From the NCBI RefSeq assembly GCF_030580955.1, contig NZ_JAUQON010000009.1, positions 62,001 through 126,000 on the forward strand: a stretch of DNA of 64,000 bases, given 5' to 3'. The DNA comes from Hymenobacter convexus (GTDB lineage Bacteria > Bacteroidota > Bacteroidia > Cytophagales > Hymenobacteraceae). The notes under the pieces were generated by a model. The model was not told the DNA's origin. It ran no database searches and saw only the letters and a list, made by a program, of their open reading frames with translations. Both the position numbers and the translations under genes were made by a program. Below, in pieces: positions 18,724-25,969 of the stretch. Numbering within the stretch: position 1 is the first letter of the stretch; each line of letters opens with the position of its first letter.

Positions 18724-19899
18724 ATGCAAACGAACCTGCTGTCCACCGAAGGACCCGCCGGGCCCGGCCGGGACCTGAGTCGCCGCGACTTTGTGACCAA
18801 AGCCGCCCTGCTCGGGGCCGGCCTGGCCGCGGCGCCCGCGTTGCTGGCCGCCGCCCCCGAGCCAACCAAGCCCCACCTGAACGGGCACGACCAGGCACCA
18901 CCCACCCCAAACCACGCGATGAAAACCCGAAGACTGGGCACGCTTGCCGTGTCGGAAATGGGCGCCGGCTGCATGAGCATCAGTGCCAACTATGGCCCGC
19001 CCGCCGACAAAAAGCAGGGCATCCAACTTCTGCGCACCGCTTATGAGCAGGGCGTCCGCTTCTTCGATACCGCCGAAGTGTACGGCCCCTACACCAGCGA
19101 AGAATTGGTGGGCGAAGCGCTGGCGCCATTCCGCAACCAGGTGGTCATCGCCAGCAAGTTCGGCTTCAAGATTGACGGCACCACCGCCCTCGACAGCCGC
19201 CCCGAGCACATTCGTAAAGTGGTGGAGGCGTCGCTGAAGCGCCTGCGCACCGACCGGATTGACATCTACTACCAGCACCGCGTCGACCCCAGCGTGCCCA
19301 TCGAAGAGGTGGCCGGGGCCATCAAAGACCTTATTGGGCAAGGCAAAGTGCTGCATTTCGGCCTCTCGGAAGCCGGGGCCCGCACCATTCGCCGGGCCCA
19401 CGCCGTGCAGCCGGTGAGCGCCGTGCAAAGCGAATATTCCTTCCTAGAACGAAGCCCCGAGCACAACGGCGTGCTGGCTACCTGCGAGGAACTCGGTATT
19501 GGCTTCGTGCCGTGGGGCCCGGTGGGCATGGGCTACCTGACCGGCACCCTCGACGCCCGCACCAAGCTGGACCCGAAAACGGACCTGCGCGCCGGCTTCG
19601 ACCGCTTTACGCCGGCCGCCCTGGCGGCTAACCGGCCGGTTGTGGATTTGCTGACTCAGCTTGCAGAAAAGAAAAACGCCACGCCGGCCCAACTGGCGCT
19701 GGCTTGGCTCCTGGCCCGGAAGCCCTTTATTGTGCCCATCCCCGGCACCCGCAACCTGGCCCACCTGCACGAAAACCTCGGCGCGCTCCAGGTGACGCTA
19801 ACCCCGGCCGAGTTGCAGGCGTTGGAAACGGGTTTCGCCCGCCTCCAGATGCAGGGCGGCCGCATGAACCCCGCGCAAATGCAGCAAGTGGAAGCCTGA
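18724..19899 (+). CDS. Aldo/keto reductase with Tat signal
   Basis: A 391-residue NADPH-dependent oxidoreductase of the aldo/keto reductase superfamily with an added leader. The leader has a twin-arginine motif (LSRRDFVTKAALLGAGLAA, residues about 18-36), so the folded enzyme is probably exported to the periplasm; the catalytic domain starts near residue 66 (MKTRRLGTLAVSEMG). The catalytic tetrad is complete: Asp and Tyr in FFDTAEVYGPY (about 113-123), Lys in VIASKFGF, His in YYQHRVDPS. The NADP-binding end is IPGTRNLAHLHENL. It starts 15 nt after the SDR stop and should be co-transcribed. A Tat-exported AKR beside a cytosolic SDR is unusual. Confidence 0.9.
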   Translation: MQTNLLSTEGPAGPGRDLSRRDFVTKAALLGAGLAAAPALLAAAPEPTKPHLNGHDQAPPTPNHAMKTRRLGTLAVSEMGAGCMSISANYGPPADKKQGIQLLRTAYEQGVRFFDTAEVYGPYTSEELVGEALAPFRNQVVIASKFGFKIDGTTALDSRPEHIRKVVEASLKRLRTDRIDIYYQHRVDPSVPIEEVAGAIKDLIGQGKVLHFGLSEAGARTIRRAHAVQPVSAVQSEYSFLERSPEHNGVLATCEELGIGFVPWGPVGMGYLTGTLDARTKLDPKTDLRAGFDRFTPAALAANRPVVDLLTQLAEKKNATPAQLALAWLLARKPFIVPIPGTRNLAHLHENLGALQVTLTPAELQALETGFARLQMQGGRMNPAQMQQVEA

Positions 19900-19979
19900 G
19901 CGCGCCGTTACCCATTGCCTAGCCATAGCCGACGTTCATCGCCCTGCGTATTCTCCCAATCATCGCCTTGGCTACCGCC

Positions 19980-20876
19980 ATGACCAGCCCCCTGCCCCTT
20001 GCTGCGCGCTCGGATATTTTTCCGCTCCCCTCGTCCGGTGGCGGCGAAGTTACCGTGCTGACCATGCAGGAGGCCGAATGCGGGATGGGGCACTACGACC
20101 GCCGCGATGTGTTTAAGTGCGTGCTGGTGCTGCACGGGGCCAACGAGCTGCACTACGCCACCCGCAGCTACCGCATCGACCGGCCCGCGCTGGTGTTCAC
20201 CAACCGCCTGGTGCCCTTTTCGTGGGAGCCGGTGGTGGGCATGGGCGAGCAGGAGGGCTACATCTGCGCCTTCACCGAGCCCTTTCTGCATTCGGCTATG
20301 CGCGGCGTCGGCCTGAAAGAGTCCGTGCTGTACCGCGTCGACGGCAACCCGGTGTACTACCTCGACGAGGAGCAGCAGCGCTACCTGAGCGAGGTCTTTG
20401 CCCGCATGCGCCGGGACTTCGACTCCGACTATGAGCACAAGGACGACCTGCTGCGCAACCAGCTTTCGCTCCTCGTGCACGAAGCCGCCCGCCTGCAGCC
20501 GGCCAGCCCCTACCCCTCCGTGGCCACCAATGCGGCCGAGCGCGTGACCAACCTATTCATGAGCCTGCTCGACATTCAGTTTCCGGTGACCCGGGAGTAC
20601 CACGAGCCACTGCTGAAAAACGCCCAGGACTTCGCCGACCGGCTGGCCATCCACGTCAACAGCCTGAACCGGTCGGTGAAGGAGGTGACCGGCAAGCCCA
20701 CCACGGCCCACATTGCCGAGCGCCTCACCAACGAGGCCAAGCTGCTGCTGCACCACACCGATTGGAGCGTGGGCGACATCGCCGACCGCCTGGGCTTTGA
20801 GTACGCCACGTATTTCCACCGCTTCTTTAAGCAGCACACCGGCACCACACCCCTCGCCTACCGTCAGGTGGCGTAA
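19980..20876 (+). CDS. AraC family transcriptional regulator
   Basis: A 298-residue regulator. The N-terminal two thirds form a cupin-like sensor region (VLVLHGANELHYATRSYRI ... RPALVFTNRLVPFSWEPV). The C-terminal 100 residues have the two AraC helix-turn-helix units: HVNSLNRSVKEVTGKPTTAH and the signature WSVGDIADRLGFEYATYFHR followed by FFKQHTGTTPLAYR. Start ATG at 19980; the ORF can be read from a TTG four codons earlier. It lies 80 nt after the aldo-keto reductase and probably controls the SDR-AKR pair and itself (inference by neighbourhood). The effector is unknown. Confidence 0.9.
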   Translation: MTSPLPLAARSDIFPLPSSGGGEVTVLTMQEAECGMGHYDRRDVFKCVLVLHGANELHYATRSYRIDRPALVFTNRLVPFSWEPVVGMGEQEGYICAFTEPFLHSAMRGVGLKESVLYRVDGNPVYYLDEEQQRYLSEVFARMRRDFDSDYEHKDDLLRNQLSLLVHEAARLQPASPYPSVATNAAERVTNLFMSLLDIQFPVTREYHEPLLKNAQDFADRLAIHVNSLNRSVKEVTGKPTTAHIAERLTNEAKLLLHHTDWSVGDIADRLGFEYATYFHRFFKQHTGTTPLAYRQVA

Positions 20877-20987
20877 AAAACAGCAGTCGGGCAATGGTGA
20901 AAACCATAAATAAGCGGGCTGTTTGCCCGGCTTGTCTGTGGTTTCCCAGGTTTATAAAAGAGTTGTTCAAACTCGCAAACAGCCTCT

Positions 20988-23447
20988 CTACCTAGCCGCC
21001 TCAATGGCTGCCGCCGCCTGGTCCACCAGCCCCGCCGCCAGCGCTGCATTCGGCCGTTTCGCCTGCCGCTCCTGCACCTGCCGCAGCAGGCCCACAATGC
21101 GGCTGGCATCCACGTAGGGCTTGAACTGCACGGTCAGGTCGCGGATGCGGGTAATGCCTTCGGTGAGGGCCGTGGGGTCGTCGAGGCGGCCGAGCATTTC
21201 GAACAGGCCGCCCAGCATCTGGAAGCGGCCGTTGGGGTCGGCGGCATCGTATTTGGCACGCACCAGTGGCCATTGCGCGGCGCTGCCCGCCGTGCCGTAC
21301 ACCGTCACGAGGGCGCTGGTGAGGGCGCCTTTGTTATCGGCCTCGAAGGCGGTGGCACGGGCCAGGGCCTGCGCGGGGTTCAGCGGCAGCAGGGCTTCGA
21401 GGGCCGCGCCCTGCACCCGGTAGGAGCGGCTGCTCAGGGCTTTGGTGAAGAGCGGGGCGTAGCGCTTTTCTTTAAGCGTACCCAGCGCCGCGAGGGCCCG
21501 GGCCTGCACCAACGGGGTGGCATCGGTGGCGGCCAGTTTCTCAAGCAGCGGCGTGGCGGCTTTGCGAAGCGGCGCGTTTTTGAGGTCGAGCAGTTCAATG
21601 GCTATGTCGCGCAGGGCGGGCGACTTGTCGGCCAACCCGGCGAGCAGGATTTGCTGCGCGATGGGGTCGGCGGCGTGGTCGCCGGCGGCGCGCAGGGCTT
21701 CGCGACGGTCCATGTAGTGGGCGGCATGGCGCTGCTGGTAAGCGAATTCGGTCAGTGACTTGTGGTCGGTCTTTTGCCAGAGCAGCACGTTTTCGGCGTC
21801 GACATTCACCAAATCGGGCCGGGAGTCGAGGGGCATGATGAATGTTTGCGTGGCCTGGGTCATCATCACGGGTTGATGCATGGCCCGGCCGCCCACGTAA
21901 TAGTCGATGGTAAACGGCAGCTGAAAAACCGGGCCCGCCTGGGTCTGCTTCACCGTCACGGACTGCGTTTTACGGGCCGTGTCCCAGGCGTAATCAATCG
22001 TCACGACTGGGTGGCCGGCGCCAAAATACCACTGGTTGAAAAACCAGTTCAAATCCTTGCCCGAGGCTTCTTCTAGCGCGAGACGCAGCTGGTGAGCCTC
22101 GCCGGTGCCGAAGGCGTTTTGCGTGAGGTAGCGCTTCAGGCCCCGGAAGAAAACGTCCTCGCCCAGATAGGCGCGCAGCATGTTGAGGATGCTGCCGCCC
22201 TTCTGGTAGGTCACGTTGTCAAACATGTCCTCCTTGTCGGCATACCCGAAATACACCAGCGGCCGGGCGTAGTTGGCCGGGTTGCGCAGGTAGGTGCGGC
22301 GGCTGCGCTCGGCCTGCTCCTGGCCGGCGTCGGGGCCGTGGGCGTGCTCGGCCCAGAGCACCTCGCTGAAGTTGGCGAACGACTCGTTCACGGTCAGGTT
22401 GCCCCAACTTTCGCAGGTCACGTAATCGCCGAACCAGTGGTGAAACAGCTCGTGGGCAATTTCGCGCTCCACGCCCGCGTATTCCCAGTCGAGCAGCTCG
22501 CGGGCCGTGCCTTGGGCCTGCTCGCCAAAGAGCGAGGCCGAGGCGTTTTCCATCGCCCCGGCCACGTAGTCGCGGCACACAATCTGGCTGTATTTGTTCC
22601 ACGGAAAATCAACGCCGAGGCGCTGCGAAAAAAACTCCAGCATCGCGGGCGTCTGCCCGAAAATCTGTCTGGCCTGGGTCGTGTACCGGGGTTCGAGGTA
22701 GTAGTTCACCTCCTTGCCGCGCCAGTTGTCTTCGGTGATGCGGAAGTTGCCCACAGCCAGCATCACTAGGTAGGGCGCGCAGGGCTCAGCCAACTGCCAG
22801 GTATCGGTGCGCAGGCCGGGGCCGGCGGGCGTCTGGCGGGTCAGGCGGCCGTTGCTGAGCGTGACGTACTTGGCCGGCACGGTCAGGCTGAGGTCGAGGG
22901 TGGTTTTCTGGTTGGGCTTATCGACGGTGGGAAACCAGGCGGAGTTCGATTCCGACTCGCCCTGTGTCCAGATTTGCACCGGCTTGCCGGCTACGGCGCT
23001 GTCGGGATTAATGAAGTACAGCCCCTTGGCCTGGCCAATGGCCGCGCTGCCTTTGGCGTCCAGCTCGTCGGGCTTGGCCACATAGTCGAGGTAAACCGTG
23101 TAGGCCTGGCCGGCGGGCACGGCCTGAGGCAGGTGAATGAGCAGTTGGCGCTGGTTGTAATCGTACTTCAACGGGGTGCGACTGCCACCCTGCACCAGCG
23201 CCAAGGCTTTAATATCCATGCCCTTCGCATCGAGCCGCAGCGAATCAGTTGCCACGCCGTGCGGTTTCAGCGTCAGTTCCGCCTCGCCGTACAAGTAGCG
23301 CTTGGCGTAGTCAAAGCGCACGTTCAGCTTGGTATGCACCAAATCATTCACCCGGCGCGCCGCTTCATGGTAAGGCGGCGGGGCCATTTGTTGGGCGCGG
23401 GCGGGGGCAGAAATGGCCAGGGCCAGCAGTAGGAAGTAATTTCGCAT
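20988..23447 (-). CDS. M1 family zinc aminopeptidase (exported)
   Basis: An 819-residue exported metallopeptidase. Signal peptide: MRNYFLLLALAISAPARAQ (cleavage near 19). The catalytic domain has the exopeptidase motif GAMENAS near residue 300 and the zinc motif HELFHHWF near 330 with the third ligand Glu in NESFANFSE about 18 residues on. N-terminal saddle domain and C-terminal helical, HEAT-like ERAP-type region (from about 550; PLVQARALAALGTLKEKRYAP) are present. It should trim N-terminal residues from peptides in the periplasm or outside. The gene is convergent with the AraC regulator and divergent from the DUF1684 gene. Confidence 0.93.
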   Translation of the reverse strand: MRNYFLLLALAISAPARAQQMAPPPYHEAARRVNDLVHTKLNVRFDYAKRYLYGEAELTLKPHGVATDSLRLDAKGMDIKALALVQGGSRTPLKYDYNQRQLLIHLPQAVPAGQAYTVYLDYVAKPDELDAKGSAAIGQAKGLYFINPDSAVAGKPVQIWTQGESESNSAWFPTVDKPNQKTTLDLSLTVPAKYVTLSNGRLTRQTPAGPGLRTDTWQLAEPCAPYLVMLAVGNFRITEDNWRGKEVNYYLEPRYTTQARQIFGQTPAMLEFFSQRLGVDFPWNKYSQIVCRDYVAGAMENASASLFGEQAQGTARELLDWEYAGVEREIAHELFHHWFGDYVTCESWGNLTVNESFANFSEVLWAEHAHGPDAGQEQAERSRRTYLRNPANYARPLVYFGYADKEDMFDNVTYQKGGSILNMLRAYLGEDVFFRGLKRYLTQNAFGTGEAHQLRLALEEASGKDLNWFFNQWYFGAGHPVVTIDYAWDTARKTQSVTVKQTQAGPVFQLPFTIDYYVGGRAMHQPVMMTQATQTFIMPLDSRPDLVNVDAENVLLWQKTDHKSLTEFAYQQRHAAHYMDRREALRAAGDHAADPIAQQILLAGLADKSPALRDIAIELLDLKNAPLRKAATPLLEKLAATDATPLVQARALAALGTLKEKRYAPLFTKALSSRSYRVQGAALEALLPLNPAQALARATAFEADNKGALTSALVTVYGTAGSAAQWPLVRAKYDAADPNGRFQMLGGLFEMLGRLDDPTALTEGITRIRDLTVQFKPYVDASRIVGLLRQVQERQAKRPNAALAAGLVDQAAAAIEAAR

Positions 23448-23541
23448 GCGGCGAATTAAAAGCAGGCTGAGTAACCCGCTGCGGCCATTGATGCCGTTGC
23501 GGACGCGGGCGTTGCCTGCCTTTGTTAACTATCCCATTCTA

Positions 23542-24177
23542 ATGATTAAAAAACTCGCGCTGGCAGCGGCCATTATCGGCATCATCGCCTACTGCATAAG
23601 CAGCTTAAGCTCCGAGGCCGACGTTTACGCCGCGCAGCTGCAGAAATTCCGCACCGAGAAAAACCGCTCATTCCGGCAGTCTGCCGAGTCGCCGCTGTCG
23701 GCCGAACAAAAAGCAGCTTTCGACAGCCTGAAATACTACGGGCCCAACGCGGACTACGTCTTTCATTGCAACCTATCGCGCAACGCCAGCCCGGATACCG
23801 TCCTCATCCAAATGAGCGACAACCGCAGCGAAAAGTACCTGCGCTGGGGCGAGGCGGCATTTTTCCCACCTCTTGATTTGGCCGTGGGTACGATGGATAT
23901 GGCTACCCGCCTCACGCTGTTTCGCAAAGCCGATGGCCGCGACTCCACCCTCTTCGTGCCCTTCACCGACGCCACCAACGGCCGCGAAACCTACGGCGGC
24001 GGCCGCTACCTCGACGTGCCCCTCCCCGCCCCCGATTCCACCGGCCTCACTTTGGATTTTAATCGCGCCTACAACCCCTACTGCGCTTATAATAACGAGT
24101 ATAGCTGCCCCGTGCCGCCGGCTGAGAATCGCCTGAGTATGGCCATTCCGGCTGGCGAAAAGTCGTTTCACGAGTAA
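23542..24177 (+). CDS. DUF1684 family protein, membrane-anchored
   Basis: A 211-residue protein. Start ATG at 23542 (MIKKLALAAAIIGIIAYCIS) gives an N-terminal hydrophobic anchor (about 5-22). The rest matches the DUF1684 plan: YAAQLQKFRTEKNRSF near 30-45, SPLSAEQKAAFDSLKYY, VRL-type strands, and the strongly conserved end FVPFTDATNGRETYGGGRY, FNRAYNPYCAYNNEYSCPVP and PPAENRLSMAIPAGEKSF. The conserved Cys pair and the GGGRY loop are intact. Function of this widespread family is not established. It is divergent from the M1 peptidase and followed by a palindromic repeat. Confidence 0.88.
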   Translation: MIKKLALAAAIIGIIAYCISSLSSEADVYAAQLQKFRTEKNRSFRQSAESPLSAEQKAAFDSLKYYGPNADYVFHCNLSRNASPDTVLIQMSDNRSEKYLRWGEAAFFPPLDLAVGTMDMATRLTLFRKADGRDSTLFVPFTDATNGRETYGGGRYLDVPLPAPDSTGLTLDFNRAYNPYCAYNNEYSCPVPPAENRLSMAIPAGEKSFHE

Positions 24178-24193
24178 CAACAAGTTATTCAAT

Positions 24194-24293
24194 AGGACGG
24201 TCATGCTGAGTGCAGCCGAAGCATCTCTGCCGCAGCAGTAAATGTTTACTTCGGTGGTAGAGATGCTTCGGCTGCGCTCAGCATGACCGTCCT
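24194..24293. repeat. Palindromic repeat family 1, copy F
   Basis: Arms AGGACGGTCATGCTGAGTGC and GCGCTCAGCATGACCGTCCT pair throughout with one G-T wobble at the GTGC/GCGC position. The centre holds GTAAATGTTTACTT. Outer pairing extends further than in other copies (AGGACGG / CCGTCCT). It lies between convergent genes. Confidence 0.9.
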
Positions 24294-24309
24294 AATTTAT
24301 CCCCTCGTT

Positions 24310-25053
24310 CTAATTCCCCGTTGGCCCAAACCGCTCCGTGCGGATAGCCGCATCTGGCAGGCCCTGCGCCTGTAGCAGCGTGGCCGCGCTTTCGACCAGA
24401 CCAGTAGGCCCGCACACGTAGCACTGCGGCGGGACGGGCAAGTGGGCTACGGCCTCGACCAGCATCTCGGCATCGAGACGACGGTGGTAGCCGGCCCAGC
24501 CGGGCGGCGCCTGCCGGGTGTAGCTGAGCAGCAGCGTGAAACTGGAGTCAGCTGCTGCCAGCCCCTCTAATTCCTGCCGATAAATCACCTCCTCCGGCAT
24601 ACGGACGCTGAACAGCAGTACCGCCGGGTTGCGGAGCCCGGCGCGCTGGCGGTGGCGCAGCATGGCCATCAGCGGCACCACGCCCGAGCCGCCGGCCACC
24701 AGCAGCAATGGCGCCTCGGGCGGCCCGGCGGGCCACACGAAATAACCGCCAATGGGCCCGCGCACTTCCAGCTGGTCGCCCACGGCCACGCCGTCGAAGA
24801 GGTAGCCGGACACTTCGCCCTCGTCAATCAGCTCCACGGTGAGCTCGATTTCACCGGTTTGCTCCGGGGGCGAGGCCACGGAGTAGCTGCGCTCGGCCTG
24901 GTAGCCGTCGGGGGCGGTGAGGCGCAGGTCGTAGTGCTGGCCGGCGCGGTGGGACGTGAACTGCGGCAGGCTGAGGGTGAAGGTCTTGACGCGGGGCGTT
25001 TCGGGTCGAATGGCCGTGACGGTGGCCAGTTGCCAATCCAACGGCCGGCTCAC
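24310..25053 (-). CDS. FAD/NAD-binding oxidoreductase (ferredoxin reductase type)
   Basis: A 247-residue flavoprotein of the ferredoxin-NADP reductase fold. I place the start at GTG 25053 (VSRPLDWQLATVTAIRPET), which overlaps the stop of the upstream gene as GTGA; a much longer upstream reading would overlap that gene heavily in another frame. FAD-binding RSYSVASPP is near residue 57, the pyridine nucleotide loop VAGGSGVVPLMAML near 112, and the C-terminal CYVCGPTGLVE near 215. No iron-sulfur domain is attached. The coupling to a sulfite-oxidase-like molybdoenzyme suggests it feeds or drains electrons for that protein. Confidence 0.88.
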   Translation of the reverse strand: MSRPLDWQLATVTAIRPETPRVKTFTLSLPQFTSHRAGQHYDLRLTAPDGYQAERSYSVASPPEQTGEIELTVELIDEGEVSGYLFDGVAVGDQLEVRGPIGGYFVWPAGPPEAPLLLVAGGSGVVPLMAMLRHRQRAGLRNPAVLLFSVRMPEEVIYRQELEGLAAADSSFTLLLSYTRQAPPGWAGYHRRLDAEMLVEAVAHLPVPPQCYVCGPTGLVESAATLLQAQGLPDAAIRTERFGPTGN

Positions 25054-25694
25054 AGGCGGAAGTGGGCTTCGTCGGGGGCGTCGGGGTCGTCGCTGCGGTA
25101 ACGCTCCTCTTTCCACGGGTCGCCGCGCATGCTGTAGCCATTGTCTTCCCAGAAACCGGGCTCGTCGTCGGCCATGAAGCGCAGGCCCTGCACCCACTTG
25201 GCGCTTTTCCAGAAGTAGAGGTGCGGCACCACCAGCCGGGCCGGGCCGCCGTGCTCGGGGACCAGCGGCTTGCCCTCATATTCAAGGCCGATGAAGGCCT
25301 GGCCGCCGCGCAGGTCGGCCAGCGGCAGGTTGGTGGTGTAGCCGCCGTAGGAAAAGGCCATCACGAACTGCGCCTCGGGCTTGAGTTGCACGTGTTCAAG
25401 CAAGGTATCGAGGCTGACGCCGCGCCATTTGGTGTCGAATTTCGACCATTTCGTGACGCAGTGAATGTCGGGATTGAACGACTGCATCGGCAGGGCGTTG
25501 AACTCGTTCCAGCTCCACTTCGCCGGGCTTTCCACCAGCCCTTCAAGCCGAAACTCCCAGTTCACCAGCGGAATGCGCGGCGTGGGCCCGGCCGTGAGCA
25601 CCGGAAAATCCCGGGTTTCGTACTGGCCGGGCGGCAGCTTGTGGCCGCCTTCGGTGGGCCGTTTGGCGTGGAATCCTTTGTTGACAAAGGGCAT
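25050..25694 (-). CDS. Sulfite oxidase-like molybdopterin oxidoreductase
   Basis: A 214-residue protein of the oxidoreductase molybdopterin-binding family (YuiH/YedY-like). Start ATG at 25694 (MPFVNKGFHAKRPTEGG); no signal peptide or Tat motif, so it is probably cytosolic, unlike YedY. Motifs: LVNWEFRLEGLVESP, WNEFNALP, the cofactor cysteine in DIHCVTKWSKFDTKWRGV, FSYGGYTTNLPLADL, and the loop HGGPARLVVPHLYFWKSAKW with the KxxKWV signature, ending WEDNGYSMRGDPW. It is translationally coupled (GTGA) to the flavin reductase downstream, so the pair likely acts as one electron-transfer unit. Substrate is unknown. Confidence 0.9.
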   Translation of the reverse strand: MPFVNKGFHAKRPTEGGHKLPPGQYETRDFPVLTAGPTPRIPLVNWEFRLEGLVESPAKWSWNEFNALPMQSFNPDIHCVTKWSKFDTKWRGVSLDTLLEHVQLKPEAQFVMAFSYGGYTTNLPLADLRGGQAFIGLEYEGKPLVPEHGGPARLVVPHLYFWKSAKWVQGLRFMADDEPGFWEDNGYSMRGDPWKEERYRSDDPDAPDEAHFRL

Positions 25695-25727
25695 GGTCAG
25701 GAGGTATAAAGTGAGTCGACAAGAACG

Positions 25728-25830
25728 GTCATGCAGAGCGTAGCGAAGCATCTCGCGTGCCGCCGCTAATTCTCTTTCTCGCGATTGAATTACGACCACA
25801 CGCGAGATGCTTCGCTGCGCTCTGCATGAC
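25728..25830. repeat. Palindromic repeat family 1, copy G
   Basis: Arms GTCATGCAGAGCGTAGCGAA and TTCGCTGCGCTCTGCATGAC with one wobble. The sub-type CAGAGCG...GCATCTCGCGTG differs from other copies in the inner arm (CGCGTG / CACGCG), again with matching change on both sides. It lies between divergent genes, the only copy in such a position. Confidence 0.88.
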
Positions 25831-25911
25831 TTTTCAACAGGCAAGGAGGCCCAAATCGGCCTCAAGCAAATATAGGCCAGCACCCTTCAATTCAGTCATT
25901 TTGCCCCGCCG

Positions 25912-25919
25912 TACCTTTG
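25912..25919 (+). promoter_or_regulatory. -7 box upstream of pheT
   Basis: TACCTTTG is an exact TAnnTTTG match 50 nt before the pheT start. No convincing -33 TTG was found at the usual distance, so support is from one box only. Confidence 0.4.
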
Positions 25920-25969
25920 CCCCATCGTCCGTAGCCTGACCACGGACAACGACCAACGAATAATTCCCC

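Noticed and set aside
20895..20945. Possible terminator between the AraC and M1 genes
   Set aside because: AAGCGGGC / GCCCGGCTT pairs only imperfectly and no T-run follows.
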